DNA of 64,000 bases from Acidobacteriales bacterium 59-55 (GTDB taxonomy: Bacteria > Acidobacteriota > Terriglobia > Terriglobales > Acidobacteriaceae), in contig MKSV01000007.1 of assembly GCA_001897435.1 (NCBI GenBank), forward strand, positions 930,001-994,000. The letters are read 5' to 3'. A program made the position numbers and the translations under genes. Under the pieces are notes generated by a model that saw only the letters and a program-made list of their open reading frames with translations, was not told the origin of the DNA and did no database searches. Shown piece by piece: positions 27,731 through 36,430 of the stretch. Numbering within the stretch: the stretch's first letter is position 1; the number at the start of each line of letters is the position of its first letter.

Positions 27731-28501
27731 ATGGGCGTTGGCTGGGCACATCTGGGAACGTCGATCGTCGCGTCCTTCCTCGCCTCGCTGGTCGAGTGCG
27801 TCGAAGCCCTGACGGTCGTCCTCGCCGTAGGCAGCGTGCGCGGATGGCGCTCCGCTCTCTTCGGCAGCGCGGCGGCCGTCGGGGTTCTTCTCGTTATCAT
27901 CGCAACCCTGGGAACAGCGCTCACTCACATTCCCTTGCCGATCATCCAACTTGTCGTCGGCACCCTGCTACTGCTGTTCGGTCTGCGCTGGCTGCGCAAA
28001 GCGATTCTGCGGTCCGCAGGACTCATCCCGCTTCATGATGAGCAGGCAGCCTTCGCAAAGAATGCCGAGGCCATGCGGCATCTTGGCAGCGGACATACCC
28101 GATGGGACAAGATCGCCTTCGCCGCCGCCTTCAACATCACCATGCTCGAAGGCACCGAGGTTGTCTTCATCGTCATCGCTATCGGAACGGGCCACACTGG
28201 AATGCTGCTTCCCGCCAGCCTTGGAGCCGTCGCCGCGCTGCTCGTGATCGTCGCGCTTGGACTCATTCTGCATCGGCCACTGGCCCGCATTCCCGAGAAC
28301 ATGCTCAAATTCGTCGTCGGCGTTCTGCTCTCCGCCTTCGGAACCTTCTGGGTTGGCGAGGGCATGAACCTGGCGTGGCCAGGAGCCGACTGGTCGATCC
28401 TGGCGCTCATCGCCGCTTATCTGCTGCTTGCGCTCACTATGATTCCGCTGTGCCGCAGACAGTCGCAGGCATTGCATCAAGCCGCGAGGATCATTAGATG
28501 A
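27731..28501 (+). CDS. polytopic membrane protein, COG4280-like, possible cation transporter
   Basis: A 256-residue membrane protein with six or seven spans. Two related halves each carry an acidic intramembrane motif (SLVECVEALT near residue 17 and MLEGTEVVF near 138), a layout that resembles Gdt1/TMEM165-like and FTR1-like cation transporters, though the family is not characterised. GGAGA at 27,723 supports the ATG at 27,731. It is 14 bases after the VWA gene and overlaps the next gene by ATGA, so it belongs to the same operon. A link between metal transport and the AAA/VWA pair is inference. Confidence 0.65.
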   Translation: MGVGWAHLGTSIVASFLASLVECVEALTVVLAVGSVRGWRSALFGSAAAVGVLLVIIATLGTALTHIPLPIIQLVVGTLLLLFGLRWLRKAILRSAGLIPLHDEQAAFAKNAEAMRHLGSGHTRWDKIAFAAAFNITMLEGTEVVFIVIAIGTGHTGMLLPASLGAVAALLVIVALGLILHRPLARIPENMLKFVVGVLLSAFGTFWVGEGMNLAWPGADWSILALIAAYLLLALTMIPLCRRQSQALHQAARIIR

Positions 28502-28719
28502 AATGGATATCAAACATCTTCCGCGAGATCTTCGGCCTCTTCGTAGACGATGGCAGCTTCGCTCTCGCCATCCTGATCTGGCTCACTGTCTTACATTGGG
28601 CGGTGCCCTATCTCAGGCTTGCTCCTGCTGCTAACGCCGCGATCTTCTTCGTCGGGCTCGCTCTCATCCTCGCGGAGAGCGCGCTCCGCTATGCGCGAAG
28701 CTGTCACCCCAAGAGATAA
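28498..28719 (+). CDS. small two-span membrane protein
   Basis: A 73-residue protein with two hydrophobic segments (about 20-40 and 46-63) and a basic tail. The ATG overlaps the stop of the COG4280-like gene (ATGA at 28,498-28,501). It is probably an accessory of that membrane protein. No family recognised. Confidence 0.6.
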   Translation: MKWISNIFREIFGLFVDDGSFALAILIWLTVLHWAVPYLRLAPAANAAIFFVGLALILAESALRYARSCHPKR

Positions 28720-28737
28720 TGCCGGGTACTCCGACGG

Positions 28738-30138
28738 CTAAATGCGACTCAGCCAGCGCATCCATCCGCTTGCGGGGGTTTCAGCAGCCATAAACCGGCC
28801 GGTATCCCCGGTCACAGCGCCTGCCGCCATTCTGCCGCTGCGGACTGCGCCCTCCATCGTCGAGGGCCACTCCGTCGCCGTCCAGTCGCCCGCGAGATAC
28901 AGGCCTGGCCATTGCGTAGCCTGATGCGGGCGGAAGGCATCCAGCCCTGGCACCACCGAAAACGTGGCACGCGCTTCCTTAAGGACGCCGCTCTTCAACA
29001 GCTTTGCCTGCCTGATCATGGGGAAGAAGAGTTCTATTTCTTCAAGCGCCGAGGCTAGGATTTGCTCCCTGCTCATCTTCAGTTCCGGCCATGACGCGCT
29101 GATGACCAGTTCCAGATAACTGCCGCGCTGTGCCGGCCAACGCCGGATGCGCGACTTCGCGAACATCCACTGGATTCGCGTGTCCAGCAGAACGGCGTGG
29201 TCCAGGTCGGTGATGTCGCGGTCATACCAGAGATGAATCGTCGTGATCGGCGCCGCAATAAATTTCTCGAAGTCCGCGCTGCGTCGAGCGTTGCTTTCGG
29301 TGGACAACTCAAGGCTCGCGAGCAGTTCCTGCGTTTGTTTGAATGCTGTCGCCAGAATGATGGAAGAGGTCGCATAGCTCTCGCTGCCGGAGTGAACCAG
29401 CCAGCGTTTGTCCGGGGTCTGTTCGATGCGATCGACGCCGGCCCTGAACTGAAGGTCAACACCTTTTCGCTGCGCATGATCTGCAACCGGAGTGAAAAAC
29501 TCACTCAACGGGGCGGCCGGAATTCCCAGCCTGCCCGCCTCCGCCGATCGCAGAAAGGATTCGTGGAAGACCTTTCCGGCGTACTTCAGGGAGCATCGCT
29601 CGAAGGTGTCGTTGAGCGTCCCGACGATGATTGGCTCCCAGAAATGACGAATAGCGCGGTCCGTCTGTCCGGTGCGCTTCAGCCAGGTCGCAAAGCTCTC
29701 CGAATCGCTCACCGGATACCCGCGTAGGAACCGGGCCATGCCCGTTGCAATTCCGGCCTTGTCGCGCAGGTTGAGCATCGGTGCGCGTAGAAAACTGACT
29801 GCTCGATGCGCAGGTGCTGGAAGACTTCCGCTACGCAACACGCTTCGGCGGCCGTTCGGCTCAAGGAAGGTCAGCTCGTCGTACCAGCGAATGCTGCCGG
29901 CCATTCCTGCCTGTTGGCAGAGGTCCAGAATGTTGGTGCAGCAACCGAGAACGACGTGTTGCGAATCGATGGTCTCCTCGATGGCAGGATGCTCATACGA
30001 GTAGGCGCGTCCGCCGATGTAGGGCCGGCGTTCGAGGAGCGTGACCTTCGCTCCCGCTCCGGCAAGCGCCACCGCAGCGGCCAGCCCTGCAACGCCTCCT
30101 CCTACGACAATCACATCGTTGTTATGCGCATTGCTCAT
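28738..30138 (-). CDS. hpnE: hydroxysqualene dehydroxylase
   Basis: A 466-residue FAD-dependent enzyme of the phytoene-desaturase fold. The N-terminal dinucleotide motif VIVVGGGVAGLAAAVALAG and LERRPYIGGRAYS and the C-terminal GLYLAGDWTATEWPSTMEGA are typical of HpnE (squalene-associated FAD-dependent desaturase). HpnE reduces hydroxysqualene to squalene, the last of three steps that replace squalene synthase in many bacteria. Its ATG overlaps the end of hpnD by four bases, and hpnD overlaps hpnC in the same way. Confidence 0.92.
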   Translation of the reverse strand: MSNAHNNDVIVVGGGVAGLAAAVALAGAGAKVTLLERRPYIGGRAYSYEHPAIEETIDSQHVVLGCCTNILDLCQQAGMAGSIRWYDELTFLEPNGRRSVLRSGSLPAPAHRAVSFLRAPMLNLRDKAGIATGMARFLRGYPVSDSESFATWLKRTGQTDRAIRHFWEPIIVGTLNDTFERCSLKYAGKVFHESFLRSAEAGRLGIPAAPLSEFFTPVADHAQRKGVDLQFRAGVDRIEQTPDKRWLVHSGSESYATSSIILATAFKQTQELLASLELSTESNARRSADFEKFIAAPITTIHLWYDRDITDLDHAVLLDTRIQWMFAKSRIRRWPAQRGSYLELVISASWPELKMSREQILASALEEIELFFPMIRQAKLLKSGVLKEARATFSVVPGLDAFRPHQATQWPGLYLAGDWTATEWPSTMEGAVRSGRMAAGAVTGDTGRFMAAETPASGWMRWLSRI

Positions 30139-31040
30139 GCCGTCATCCGGTTACGCAGCGCCATCGCCATGCCTCGCGCAAGAATCATCAGCTTCGACGC
30201 CGTCGAGACGCTCACTCGCTGCGAGAACACATCGCAATCGAACTTCTCTATTTTGACCAGCAGATCGCGATAGATCGTGACCAGCACCCACAAAGCGGCA
30301 CGACTGTCTCTGTCGATCAATGGAAGCAGCTTGTCAGCGGATGCATAATACTCCGCGGCCTTCGCCGCAACGCGGTGAAGCATCGCCCGCTCAGTCGAAG
30401 CGACGGGGACCCCCTTTGCAAGTTCTTCGACACGCTCCAGGCTTGTTCCAAACTCGTGCAGCAGGTCGAGCGGCAGATAGACCCTGCCCCGTTCGGCATC
30501 CTCTTTCACGTCGCGAAGGATGTTCGTCAACTGAAAGGCGACGCCGGTCTCCTCGGCCAGCTTCTCTGCTCGGACATCGGTATAGCCAAAGATGCGAATG
30601 CAGACCAGGCCCACGACCGATGCCACGAGATAGCAGTAATGGTAAAGCTCGTCGAAGGTCGCGAATGTCTGGGTTTTACCGGCATCTACAAGCTGCGAAT
30701 TGAGGTCCATCGTGGTTCCCTGCACCAACTCTTCGAGCAGAGCGTCGGGAATCGCAAACTGTTTCTGCGTGTCGTTGAGCGCAAGAAAGACGGGATCGTC
30801 GGATAACCCGCTACTACGTGCAGTACGCCACGCCTCGACCCAGGCGCTCATCGTTGCCCGGCGCTGCTCGATGGAGACCGATTCATCGTCGGCGATATCG
30901 TCGGCTCTGCGCATAAAGGCATAGACCGCGCACATGGCATCGCTTTTGTGCTCCGGCAGGACGCGAAACGCGTAGTAGAAGTTCTTTGCCTCGCGCTGCG
31001 CGATCTCGCGGCAGGCGGCATAGGCCTGTGCGGTTGTCAC
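30135..31040 (-). CDS. hpnD: presqualene diphosphate synthase
   Basis: A 301-residue trans-isoprenyl condensing enzyme. The aspartate-rich motifs are RRADDIADDES (about 47) and LTNILRDVKEDAERGRVYLP (about 180). HpnD condenses two farnesyl diphosphates to presqualene diphosphate, the first step to squalene and hopanoids. It overlaps hpnC upstream (31,037-31,040) and hpnE downstream (30,135-30,138). HpnC and HpnD are paralogs; I assigned D to this one from the shorter N-terminus and its position next to hpnE. Confidence 0.88.
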   Translation of the reverse strand: MTTAQAYAACREIAQREAKNFYYAFRVLPEHKSDAMCAVYAFMRRADDIADDESVSIEQRRATMSAWVEAWRTARSSGLSDDPVFLALNDTQKQFAIPDALLEELVQGTTMDLNSQLVDAGKTQTFATFDELYHYCYLVASVVGLVCIRIFGYTDVRAEKLAEETGVAFQLTNILRDVKEDAERGRVYLPLDLLHEFGTSLERVEELAKGVPVASTERAMLHRVAAKAAEYYASADKLLPLIDRDSRAALWVLVTIYRDLLVKIEKFDCDVFSQRVSVSTASKLMILARGMAMALRNRMTA

Positions 31041-31963
31041 CTGGCCAGCCCTGCCCGCATCTTTGCGAGGAAAGCTCCCGCCAGCAATTGCAGTTTTTTC
31101 GCCTTGGAGACGACCGGCCGGCCTCGCAGAACGTCGAACTTCTCCGCGGTAATTCCGTCGAGAATAGCGTCGCCGCCTTTGCGGAAGAGATCGAGCGTGA
31201 CGGCAAGCTCCGGATCCACATGCCTGCTGATCACCCCTCCATCATGGAGCATGGCACGGGTTCCTTCGACAAGACTCTGAACCATCGCGGCAAACTCCGG
31301 CGTAAAGACGCGGCCGGCGATCTGTCCGTTCTCAACGCCGAACTGATCCATGGCCTGGGCCGGCAGATAGCGGCGGCCCCGGTCCGCATCCTCAACGACA
31401 TCCTGCCAGAAGTTAGCCAGTTGCAGCGCGGTGCAGACCTTATCGGACAACAGCGCCAGCGGTTCTTCTCTGTATCCGCACACCCATAAGACCAGCCGGC
31501 CAACCGGGTTTGCCGAATAGTGGGAGTACTCGAGCAGCTCCTCCCAGGTCTCGTACTCGGTCTTCACCTGGTCCATGCGAAAGGCATGCAGCAGATCCGC
31601 AAAGAGCTCTCGCGGTACCTCGCACTCGCGCACCGTCTCGTGGAGCGCGACGAAGACCGGGTGAACGGACTGTTCCGGCGTGTCGTAGCACTCATTGAGC
31701 ATCGATCCCCAGGCATCCAGCAGGCGCATCGCCACCGCTGGATCGTCCACCTCGTCGCCGAGATCGTCCGCGACCCTGCAATAAGCATAGATGCTCTCGA
31801 AGTGCGGCCTTACATCGCGCGGAAGAAACCACGTCGCCACATGAAAGTTCTCGTAGTGAGTGGATGCCAGATGGCGGCACCACTCCTGCGCCTCTTCGAG
31901 CGTGGGCCGTTCGAGCGGTGTCAGATACTCAAGCGGAGCTCCCAGCAACGCATGCTCGGGCAT
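31037..31963 (-). CDS. hpnC: hydroxysqualene synthase
   Basis: About 308 residues, a paralog of HpnD, with YCRVADDLGDEVDD (about 58) and ANFWQDVVEDADRGRRYLP (about 195). HpnC converts presqualene diphosphate to hydroxysqualene. The start at 31,963 (MPEHALLGAP) is chosen because it follows the stop of the alcohol dehydrogenase gene by 11 bases; the frame is open further upstream but would overlap that gene. The N-terminal stretch EEAQEWCRHLASTHYENFHVA matches HpnC-type proteins better than HpnD. Confidence 0.87.
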   Translation of the reverse strand: MPEHALLGAPLEYLTPLERPTLEEAQEWCRHLASTHYENFHVATWFLPRDVRPHFESIYAYCRVADDLGDEVDDPAVAMRLLDAWGSMLNECYDTPEQSVHPVFVALHETVRECEVPRELFADLLHAFRMDQVKTEYETWEELLEYSHYSANPVGRLVLWVCGYREEPLALLSDKVCTALQLANFWQDVVEDADRGRRYLPAQAMDQFGVENGQIAGRVFTPEFAAMVQSLVEGTRAMLHDGGVISRHVDPELAVTLDLFRKGGDAILDGITAEKFDVLRGRPVVSKAKKLQLLAGAFLAKMRAGLAR

Positions 31964-31974
31964 GCTTATCTCGC

Positions 31975-33039
31975 TCACTTTGGCACTCCATCGGGAAAGA
32001 CGGCGGTCTTGATCCCTCCTGAGCCGCCCTTGCGATCCATCATGCGGGCGAAGACAGCAGGCACCTCGTCCAATTCCACGCGCTCTGTAATGTACTCGGC
32101 ACACTTGAACCGGCCGCTCGTCACCAGATCAAAAGCGGTTCGGCAGGTAGCGGGCGTGTGATGAAAGCTGGCCTTGAGGGTGATGTCGCCATAATGCAGG
32201 CGATTGGTGTCGAACTGCACCTTGGTCCCGCTGGGCGGCCCGCCAAAAAAGTTCACCACACCGCCTTTGCGGACCATGTCCACGGCCCACTCCCATGTAA
32301 CCGGCACGGCGACGGCTTCGATGACGATATCCGCTCCTCGTCCGCCGGGAGTCAATGCCCTGGCTGCCGCGACGACATCCTCGGTCTCGTTCACCTGCAC
32401 CGTGCTTCGCGCTCCAAACAGCCTCGCCGTCACCGCCTGGTCTTCCCGCTTTACCACTGCAATTACGTTCACTCCGGCCAGTTCCGCGACATGCATGAAC
32501 ATCAGCCCGATAGAACCGGCCCCGATGACAATCATCGTGTCGCCCGCCTTCGTCCCGCTCTCTTCGATACCGCGAACCACGCAGGCCAAGGGTTCCGTGA
32601 GCGCCGCGTGTTCGAAGGGAATCCCTTCAGGGATAATCAGCGTATTTTTTTCGACGATCCGCGCCGGAACCCGCAGAAATTCCGCGTATGCCCCATTGTT
32701 GAACAAGAGGTCCTCGCACAGATTCTGCTGATTGTGGGTGCAGAAGAAACAGATATCGCAGGGCGCGGAGTTCAGAACGACCACCCGATCACCCGGACGA
32801 AACGCCGTAACGCCCTCACCCACCTCTTCGACGACTCCGGCGACTTCGTGGCCGAATCGCATAGGGGGCTTCAGCATACGGGCGTGATAGCCGCGCCGAT
32901 AGACCTTCAGGTCCGTGCCGCAGGTGAGCGCCGCTTTCACGCGAACCAGCAACTCTCCCGCCTCCGGAGTGGGGATCACGATCCGCTCCAGTCGCAGGTC
33001 CTGCTTGCCGTACAGCACCGCCGCTCTCATTTCAGCCAT
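31975..33039 (-). CDS. zinc-dependent alcohol/sorbitol dehydrogenase-like oxidoreductase
   Basis: A 354-residue medium-chain dehydrogenase. The catalytic-zinc residues are CGTDLKVY and RFGHEVAG; a structural-zinc loop with CDICFFCTHNQQNLC holds four cysteines; the Rossmann motif is VIGAGSIGLMFM. The substrate is unknown. It heads a four-gene transcript ending in hpnC-D-E, with an 11-base gap to hpnC, so a role in isoprenoid or hopanoid metabolism is possible but unproven. The ATG at 33,039 (MAEMRAAV) gives the usual family N-terminus. Confidence 0.85.
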   Translation of the reverse strand: MAEMRAAVLYGKQDLRLERIVIPTPEAGELLVRVKAALTCGTDLKVYRRGYHARMLKPPMRFGHEVAGVVEEVGEGVTAFRPGDRVVVLNSAPCDICFFCTHNQQNLCEDLLFNNGAYAEFLRVPARIVEKNTLIIPEGIPFEHAALTEPLACVVRGIEESGTKAGDTMIVIGAGSIGLMFMHVAELAGVNVIAVVKREDQAVTARLFGARSTVQVNETEDVVAAARALTPGGRGADIVIEAVAVPVTWEWAVDMVRKGGVVNFFGGPPSGTKVQFDTNRLHYGDITLKASFHHTPATCRTAFDLVTSGRFKCAEYITERVELDEVPAVFARMMDRKGGSGGIKTAVFPDGVPK

Positions 33040-33169
33040 AATCCATTTTATTTTCTCATTCCCCGGCACTATCTCCCTAACCTCGGGGAATAACTTATTC
33101 AATCCCTTGCAGGAAGATGCAATCTTCAACGCTACCCCCTGCATCTGATACAGTGAGCCTGATAACGAC

Positions 33170-33949
33170 ATGCCCCTTGTCTCTCCAGAGATCTTCGCCA
33201 AGCAAAAGATCGCCGCGCTTCAGGATTATTCGCTGCTCTCGTGGCGTGCCGTCACGAATATATTTTCGCGCCCTCGTTATTGGCCCGATATTTTTACTCA
33301 GATGGACTACATCGGCTTTGGGTCCCTGCCCATCGTCGTGCTCACGGGTTTCTTTACCGGGTGCGTTCTTGCCCTGCAGTCGGCCACATCGCTACAGCAG
33401 TTCGGCGCCGTAAGCATGACCGGCAACCTGGTTGCGCTCTCCATGGTCAAGGAACTGGGGCCGGTGCTGACCGGGCTGATGCTCTCCGGGCGGAATGCCT
33501 CGGGAATGGCCTCCGAGCTTGGCTCGATGAAGGTTACCGAGCAGATCGACGCGATGCGCGCCCTGGGAACGGATCCGATCCGTAAGCTGGTCACGCCGCG
33601 ACTCTACGCCACCGTCTTCATGCTCTTTTTTCTGACCATCATCGCGGACGTGGTGGGCATCGCAGGCGGTGCAATTGTCAGCGTGGGCCTGCTTGGCCTG
33701 AGTCCATCGTCCTATCTGCATAACTCGTATCGGGCGCTGGTCTACGGGGATGTCGTCCAGGGGCTCGCAAAACCGATCTTCTCCGGCTTTATCATCGCCA
33801 CGGTAGGCTGCTACTTCGGGCTGAAGACAAAGGGCGGAACCCAGGGTGTCGGCCGTTCCACCACGCAGGCCGTCGTCGTGTCCTCGGTCTTTATCATCAT
33901 CGTCGACTTCATCGTCAGCCGGGCGATGATCGGCATCTTCGGCAGGTGA
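33170..33949 (+). CDS. MlaE-type ABC transporter permease
   Basis: A 259-residue permease of the MlaE family with five or six membrane spans and the signature GLMLSGRNASGMASELGSMKVTEQIDAMRALGTDP in the middle (about 100-135). MlaE permeases move phospholipids between inner and outer membranes with MlaF, MlaB and an MCE protein MlaD. The ATP-binding gene follows with a four-base overlap; no MCE gene is seen in the next genes. Confidence 0.92.
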   Translation: MPLVSPEIFAKQKIAALQDYSLLSWRAVTNIFSRPRYWPDIFTQMDYIGFGSLPIVVLTGFFTGCVLALQSATSLQQFGAVSMTGNLVALSMVKELGPVLTGLMLSGRNASGMASELGSMKVTEQIDAMRALGTDPIRKLVTPRLYATVFMLFFLTIIADVVGIAGGAIVSVGLLGLSPSSYLHNSYRALVYGDVVQGLAKPIFSGFIIATVGCYFGLKTKGGTQGVGRSTTQAVVVSSVFIIIVDFIVSRAMIGIFGR

Positions 33950-34803
33950 CCCCGGCCATGCCCGCAGATCTCCTCAACAGCAACCGCTCACCGAACTGGA
34001 ACGATGCCGGTCCTTCGGAGCCCGTCGTCGTCTACGAAGACGTCTCCATCGCCTTCGATCTGAAACCCGTGCTCGAAAATATCTCCTTTACTGTCCAGCG
34101 CGGCGAGACCCGTATCATTCTCGGTCCCGCGGGCACGGGCAAATCGGTTCTGATGAAGCTGGCCAACGGTCTGCTCTGCCCCGATTCCGGGACGATCCGC
34201 GTTTTCGGGGAAGAGATCACGGCGATGCGCGAGAAGGACATCTATAAACTCCGCTCGCGAATCGGCATGGTCTTCCAGGAATCGGCGCTGTTCGACTCGC
34301 TGTCGGTGGAGGATAATGTGGCCTACCGCCTCCACGAAGACCACGTTCCGGAAGACGAAATTCACAAACGCGTGGTCGAAGCGCTGAAGTTCGTCGAACT
34401 TGAACAGGCGATTAACAAATTCCCGTCGGAATTATCCGGTGGAATGCGCCGGCGCGTCTCGATTGCCCGCGCCATTATCTCCCATCCCGACCTGATCCTC
34501 TACGATTCCCCGACCGGCGGACTCGATCCCATCACGTCGACGACCATTATTGAACTCGTCGTCAAGCAGCGCGACGTCTCTCACGCGACTGCTCTGCTGA
34601 TTACCCACCGCCTGCAGGATGCCTTCGCGCTCGCACGAAACCGCTTTAATAAGGAGACCGGGCGGATGGAACTCATTCCGGACGGGGGTATCGAAGACAG
34701 CACCAGGTTCCTTGTTCTCAACGAAGGAAAGATTGTGTTTGACGGGAACACAGAGGAACTGGTCCGCACGACCGATCCATGGCTCCAGGAATACATCTCC
34801 TGA
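33946..34803 (+). CDS. MlaF-type ABC transporter ATP-binding protein
   Basis: A 285-residue ATPase. Walker A GPAGTGKSVL (about 64), Q-loop VFQESALFDSLS, signature ELSGGMRRRVSIARAI (about 164), Walker B LILYDSPTGGLDPI (about 184) and the H-loop LLITHRLQ. The order EGG-less MlaF layout and the adjoining MlaE define it as the energiser of a phospholipid transporter. The GTG at 33,946 overlaps the MlaE stop; an ATG at 33,958 is an alternative. A linker of about 25 residues (RFNKETGRMELIPDGGIEDS) after the H-loop is typical of acidobacterial and related forms. Confidence 0.9.
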   Translation: MTPAMPADLLNSNRSPNWNDAGPSEPVVVYEDVSIAFDLKPVLENISFTVQRGETRIILGPAGTGKSVLMKLANGLLCPDSGTIRVFGEEITAMREKDIYKLRSRIGMVFQESALFDSLSVEDNVAYRLHEDHVPEDEIHKRVVEALKFVELEQAINKFPSELSGGMRRRVSIARAIISHPDLILYDSPTGGLDPITSTTIIELVVKQRDVSHATALLITHRLQDAFALARNRFNKETGRMELIPDGGIEDSTRFLVLNEGKIVFDGNTEELVRTTDPWLQEYIS

Positions 34804-34844
34804 ACCGGTGGAGCTTTTCCAGTTCCCGTGGAAATTCGTAGCGA

Positions 34845-35243
34845 TTAGGGTTTCGTAACGCCGCTCTGACCTGCGGTGTCCTTCGCCGTCTCCGGAGGCA
34901 GGGTGTAGATCACCTCTCCGGGCCGGGTGTAGTGCAGTTCCTCGCGGGCCTGATGCTCGATCGCATTCGGGTCGTTCTCCAACCGCTCGACGTGGCCCTT
35001 CATGATGTCGTTCTCGCGTTGCAGGTCATGCAGGCGCAAGGTAAGCGCCTGGGTCTCCTGCCGCTTCTTCTGGTATACCGTCAGCCCGTTTTGGCCGAAG
35101 ATCACGTGGTAGGCCATCGCCAGCGCAAGTACCGCGGCCATGCCGGTCATCACCTTTCGCCACCCGCCGTGAACCCACGCGTAGAGCCGCCCGGCAAGCC
35201 CGGGGCGTGTCTTTGCTGCGGATGATGTGCCGGAGTGATTCAT
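34845..35243 (-). CDS. septum formation initiator (FtsB/DivIC-like)
   Basis: A 132-residue single-span protein: cytoplasmic basic head, transmembrane segment (about 32-52; MTGMAAVLALAMAYHVIFG), then a coiled coil (ETQALTLRLHDLQRENDIMKGHVERL) and the FtsB-like end DPNAIEHQAREELHYTRPGEVIY. FtsB/DivIC proteins form a divisome complex with FtsL and FtsQ. I start it at 35,243 (MNHSGTSS) because longer forms add a stretch unlike the family. It converges with the MlaF gene. Confidence 0.82.
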   Translation of the reverse strand: MNHSGTSSAAKTRPGLAGRLYAWVHGGWRKVMTGMAAVLALAMAYHVIFGQNGLTVYQKKRQETQALTLRLHDLQRENDIMKGHVERLENDPNAIEHQAREELHYTRPGEVIYTLPPETAKDTAGQSGVTKP

Positions 35244-35449
35244 ATCCCTGCTATCGAGTACAAATTTCCTGCCGCTCTCCGTCAAGTGGAAAACGTGCTC
35301 CCCTCGCCTATGTACCAAGTTTGTACCGGCCACAATCGCGGAAGACCGTTGCTCCGACAAGTGCAAGACCATGGAATCATCGCACAATGGGCTCATGAAG
35401 CCGAATTGCCTGCACGAACCGGCGCACCTTGGTATTCTGCTGTTGGCAG

Positions 35450-35716
35450 ATGCGAATTCTCTTCATGATCTCGGCGGCCTCTCTTCTTGTTCTGCTGTGG
35501 GCGTCCGTGGCAATCGTCCGGCGCATCCGCAGCCATCGGACCGAAAGCCCCTCTTCGCCACCTCAGCCTGGCTTCAGCGAATATCTCTTCTCGGCTGTCG
35601 AAGAAGCGAAGACTCCTCGGGCTACTTCCAGGCAGCAGCAAGCATCCTCGAACCCGGCATCCCGCCAGGCCCATCCTTCCCTCGACGACGAGGCAACTTT
35701 ACCCAAACGCGGCTAG
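35450..35716 (+). CDS. small single-span protein of unknown function
   Basis: A frame of 88 residues beginning MRILFMISAASLLVLLWA, a clear membrane span followed by VRRIRSH and a Ser/Pro/Gln-rich tail. It ends 20 bases before bioY on the same strand. It has no recognised family; the hydrophobic start with basic stop-transfer makes it plausible, but the tail is low-complexity. An ATG at 35,465 is an alternative start. Confidence 0.45.
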   Translation: MRILFMISAASLLVLLWASVAIVRRIRSHRTESPSSPPQPGFSEYLFSAVEEAKTPRATSRQQQASSNPASRQAHPSLDDEATLPKRG

Positions 35717-35736
35717 CCGCGCGAAAGGACCTGCCC

Positions 35737-36333
35737 ATGCAACCCATCAGCTCTTCCTCCACCGGCATGATGCACAACGTCAGATCGCTCCACGAGACGC
35801 TCCCGGGCAAGATCGCCATCTTAGTTGCCGCGACGATCTTCGTGGCCCTGTGCGCTCACGTGTCAATCCCGCTCTTCTTTACGCCTGTGCCAATCACGCT
35901 ACAGACATTTGCCGTCATCCTCATCGGCATGGCGCTCGGCCCGGTTGCCGGATTTTCGACGATGCTTCTCTATCTCGCGGAAGGCGCCGCGGGACTGCCT
36001 GTATTCAGTCCTGCCGGCCCCGGGGGCCTTGCCCAGCTGCTTGGACCAACCGGAGGATTTCTCTTCGCCTATCCGCTGACTGCCGCCGCGGCGGGCTGGA
36101 TCGTCCGTTACCTTCCGTCCGCCATGTCACGGTTCAGCCGAGCTATCCTCGCCGGCATCGGATCGAGCATCGTCACCTTTGCTATCGGCGCCGCCTGGCT
36201 GGCCTCCCTGCTCCACCTGGGCAGTGTGGCCGTATGGAGCCTCGCCATCGCTCCGTTTCTACTGGGAGAAGCCGCCAAAATTACGGCAGCCGCAGGAATC
36301 TTCAGTGCGTTTCAACGCTGGCAGCGCTCCTGA
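35737..36333 (+). CDS. bioY: biotin transporter BioY
   Basis: A 198-residue membrane protein with six spans and the BioY family pattern IPLFFTPVPITLQTFAVIL (about 45) and GFSTMLLYLAEGAAGLPVF, GPTGGFLFAYPL. BioY is the substrate-binding S component of ECF biotin importers and can act alone or with a shared energising module; no ATPase or T component lies beside it. AAAGGA at about 35,724 supports the ATG at 35,737; open sequence upstream is non-coding or belongs to the small protein in another frame. Confidence 0.9.
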   Translation: MQPISSSSTGMMHNVRSLHETLPGKIAILVAATIFVALCAHVSIPLFFTPVPITLQTFAVILIGMALGPVAGFSTMLLYLAEGAAGLPVFSPAGPGGLAQLLGPTGGFLFAYPLTAAAAGWIVRYLPSAMSRFSRAILAGIGSSIVTFAIGAAWLASLLHLGSVAVWSLAIAPFLLGEAAKITAAAGIFSAFQRWQRS

Positions 36334-36430
36334 TTCAGCCATAATTTTTCACGGTCTCAACCAATTATTTCGGGCCGCGCTTCACGTTCCTTTCTCCCGT
36401 TCTTCTCACTCTGCTAAGGATTGCCGAATC

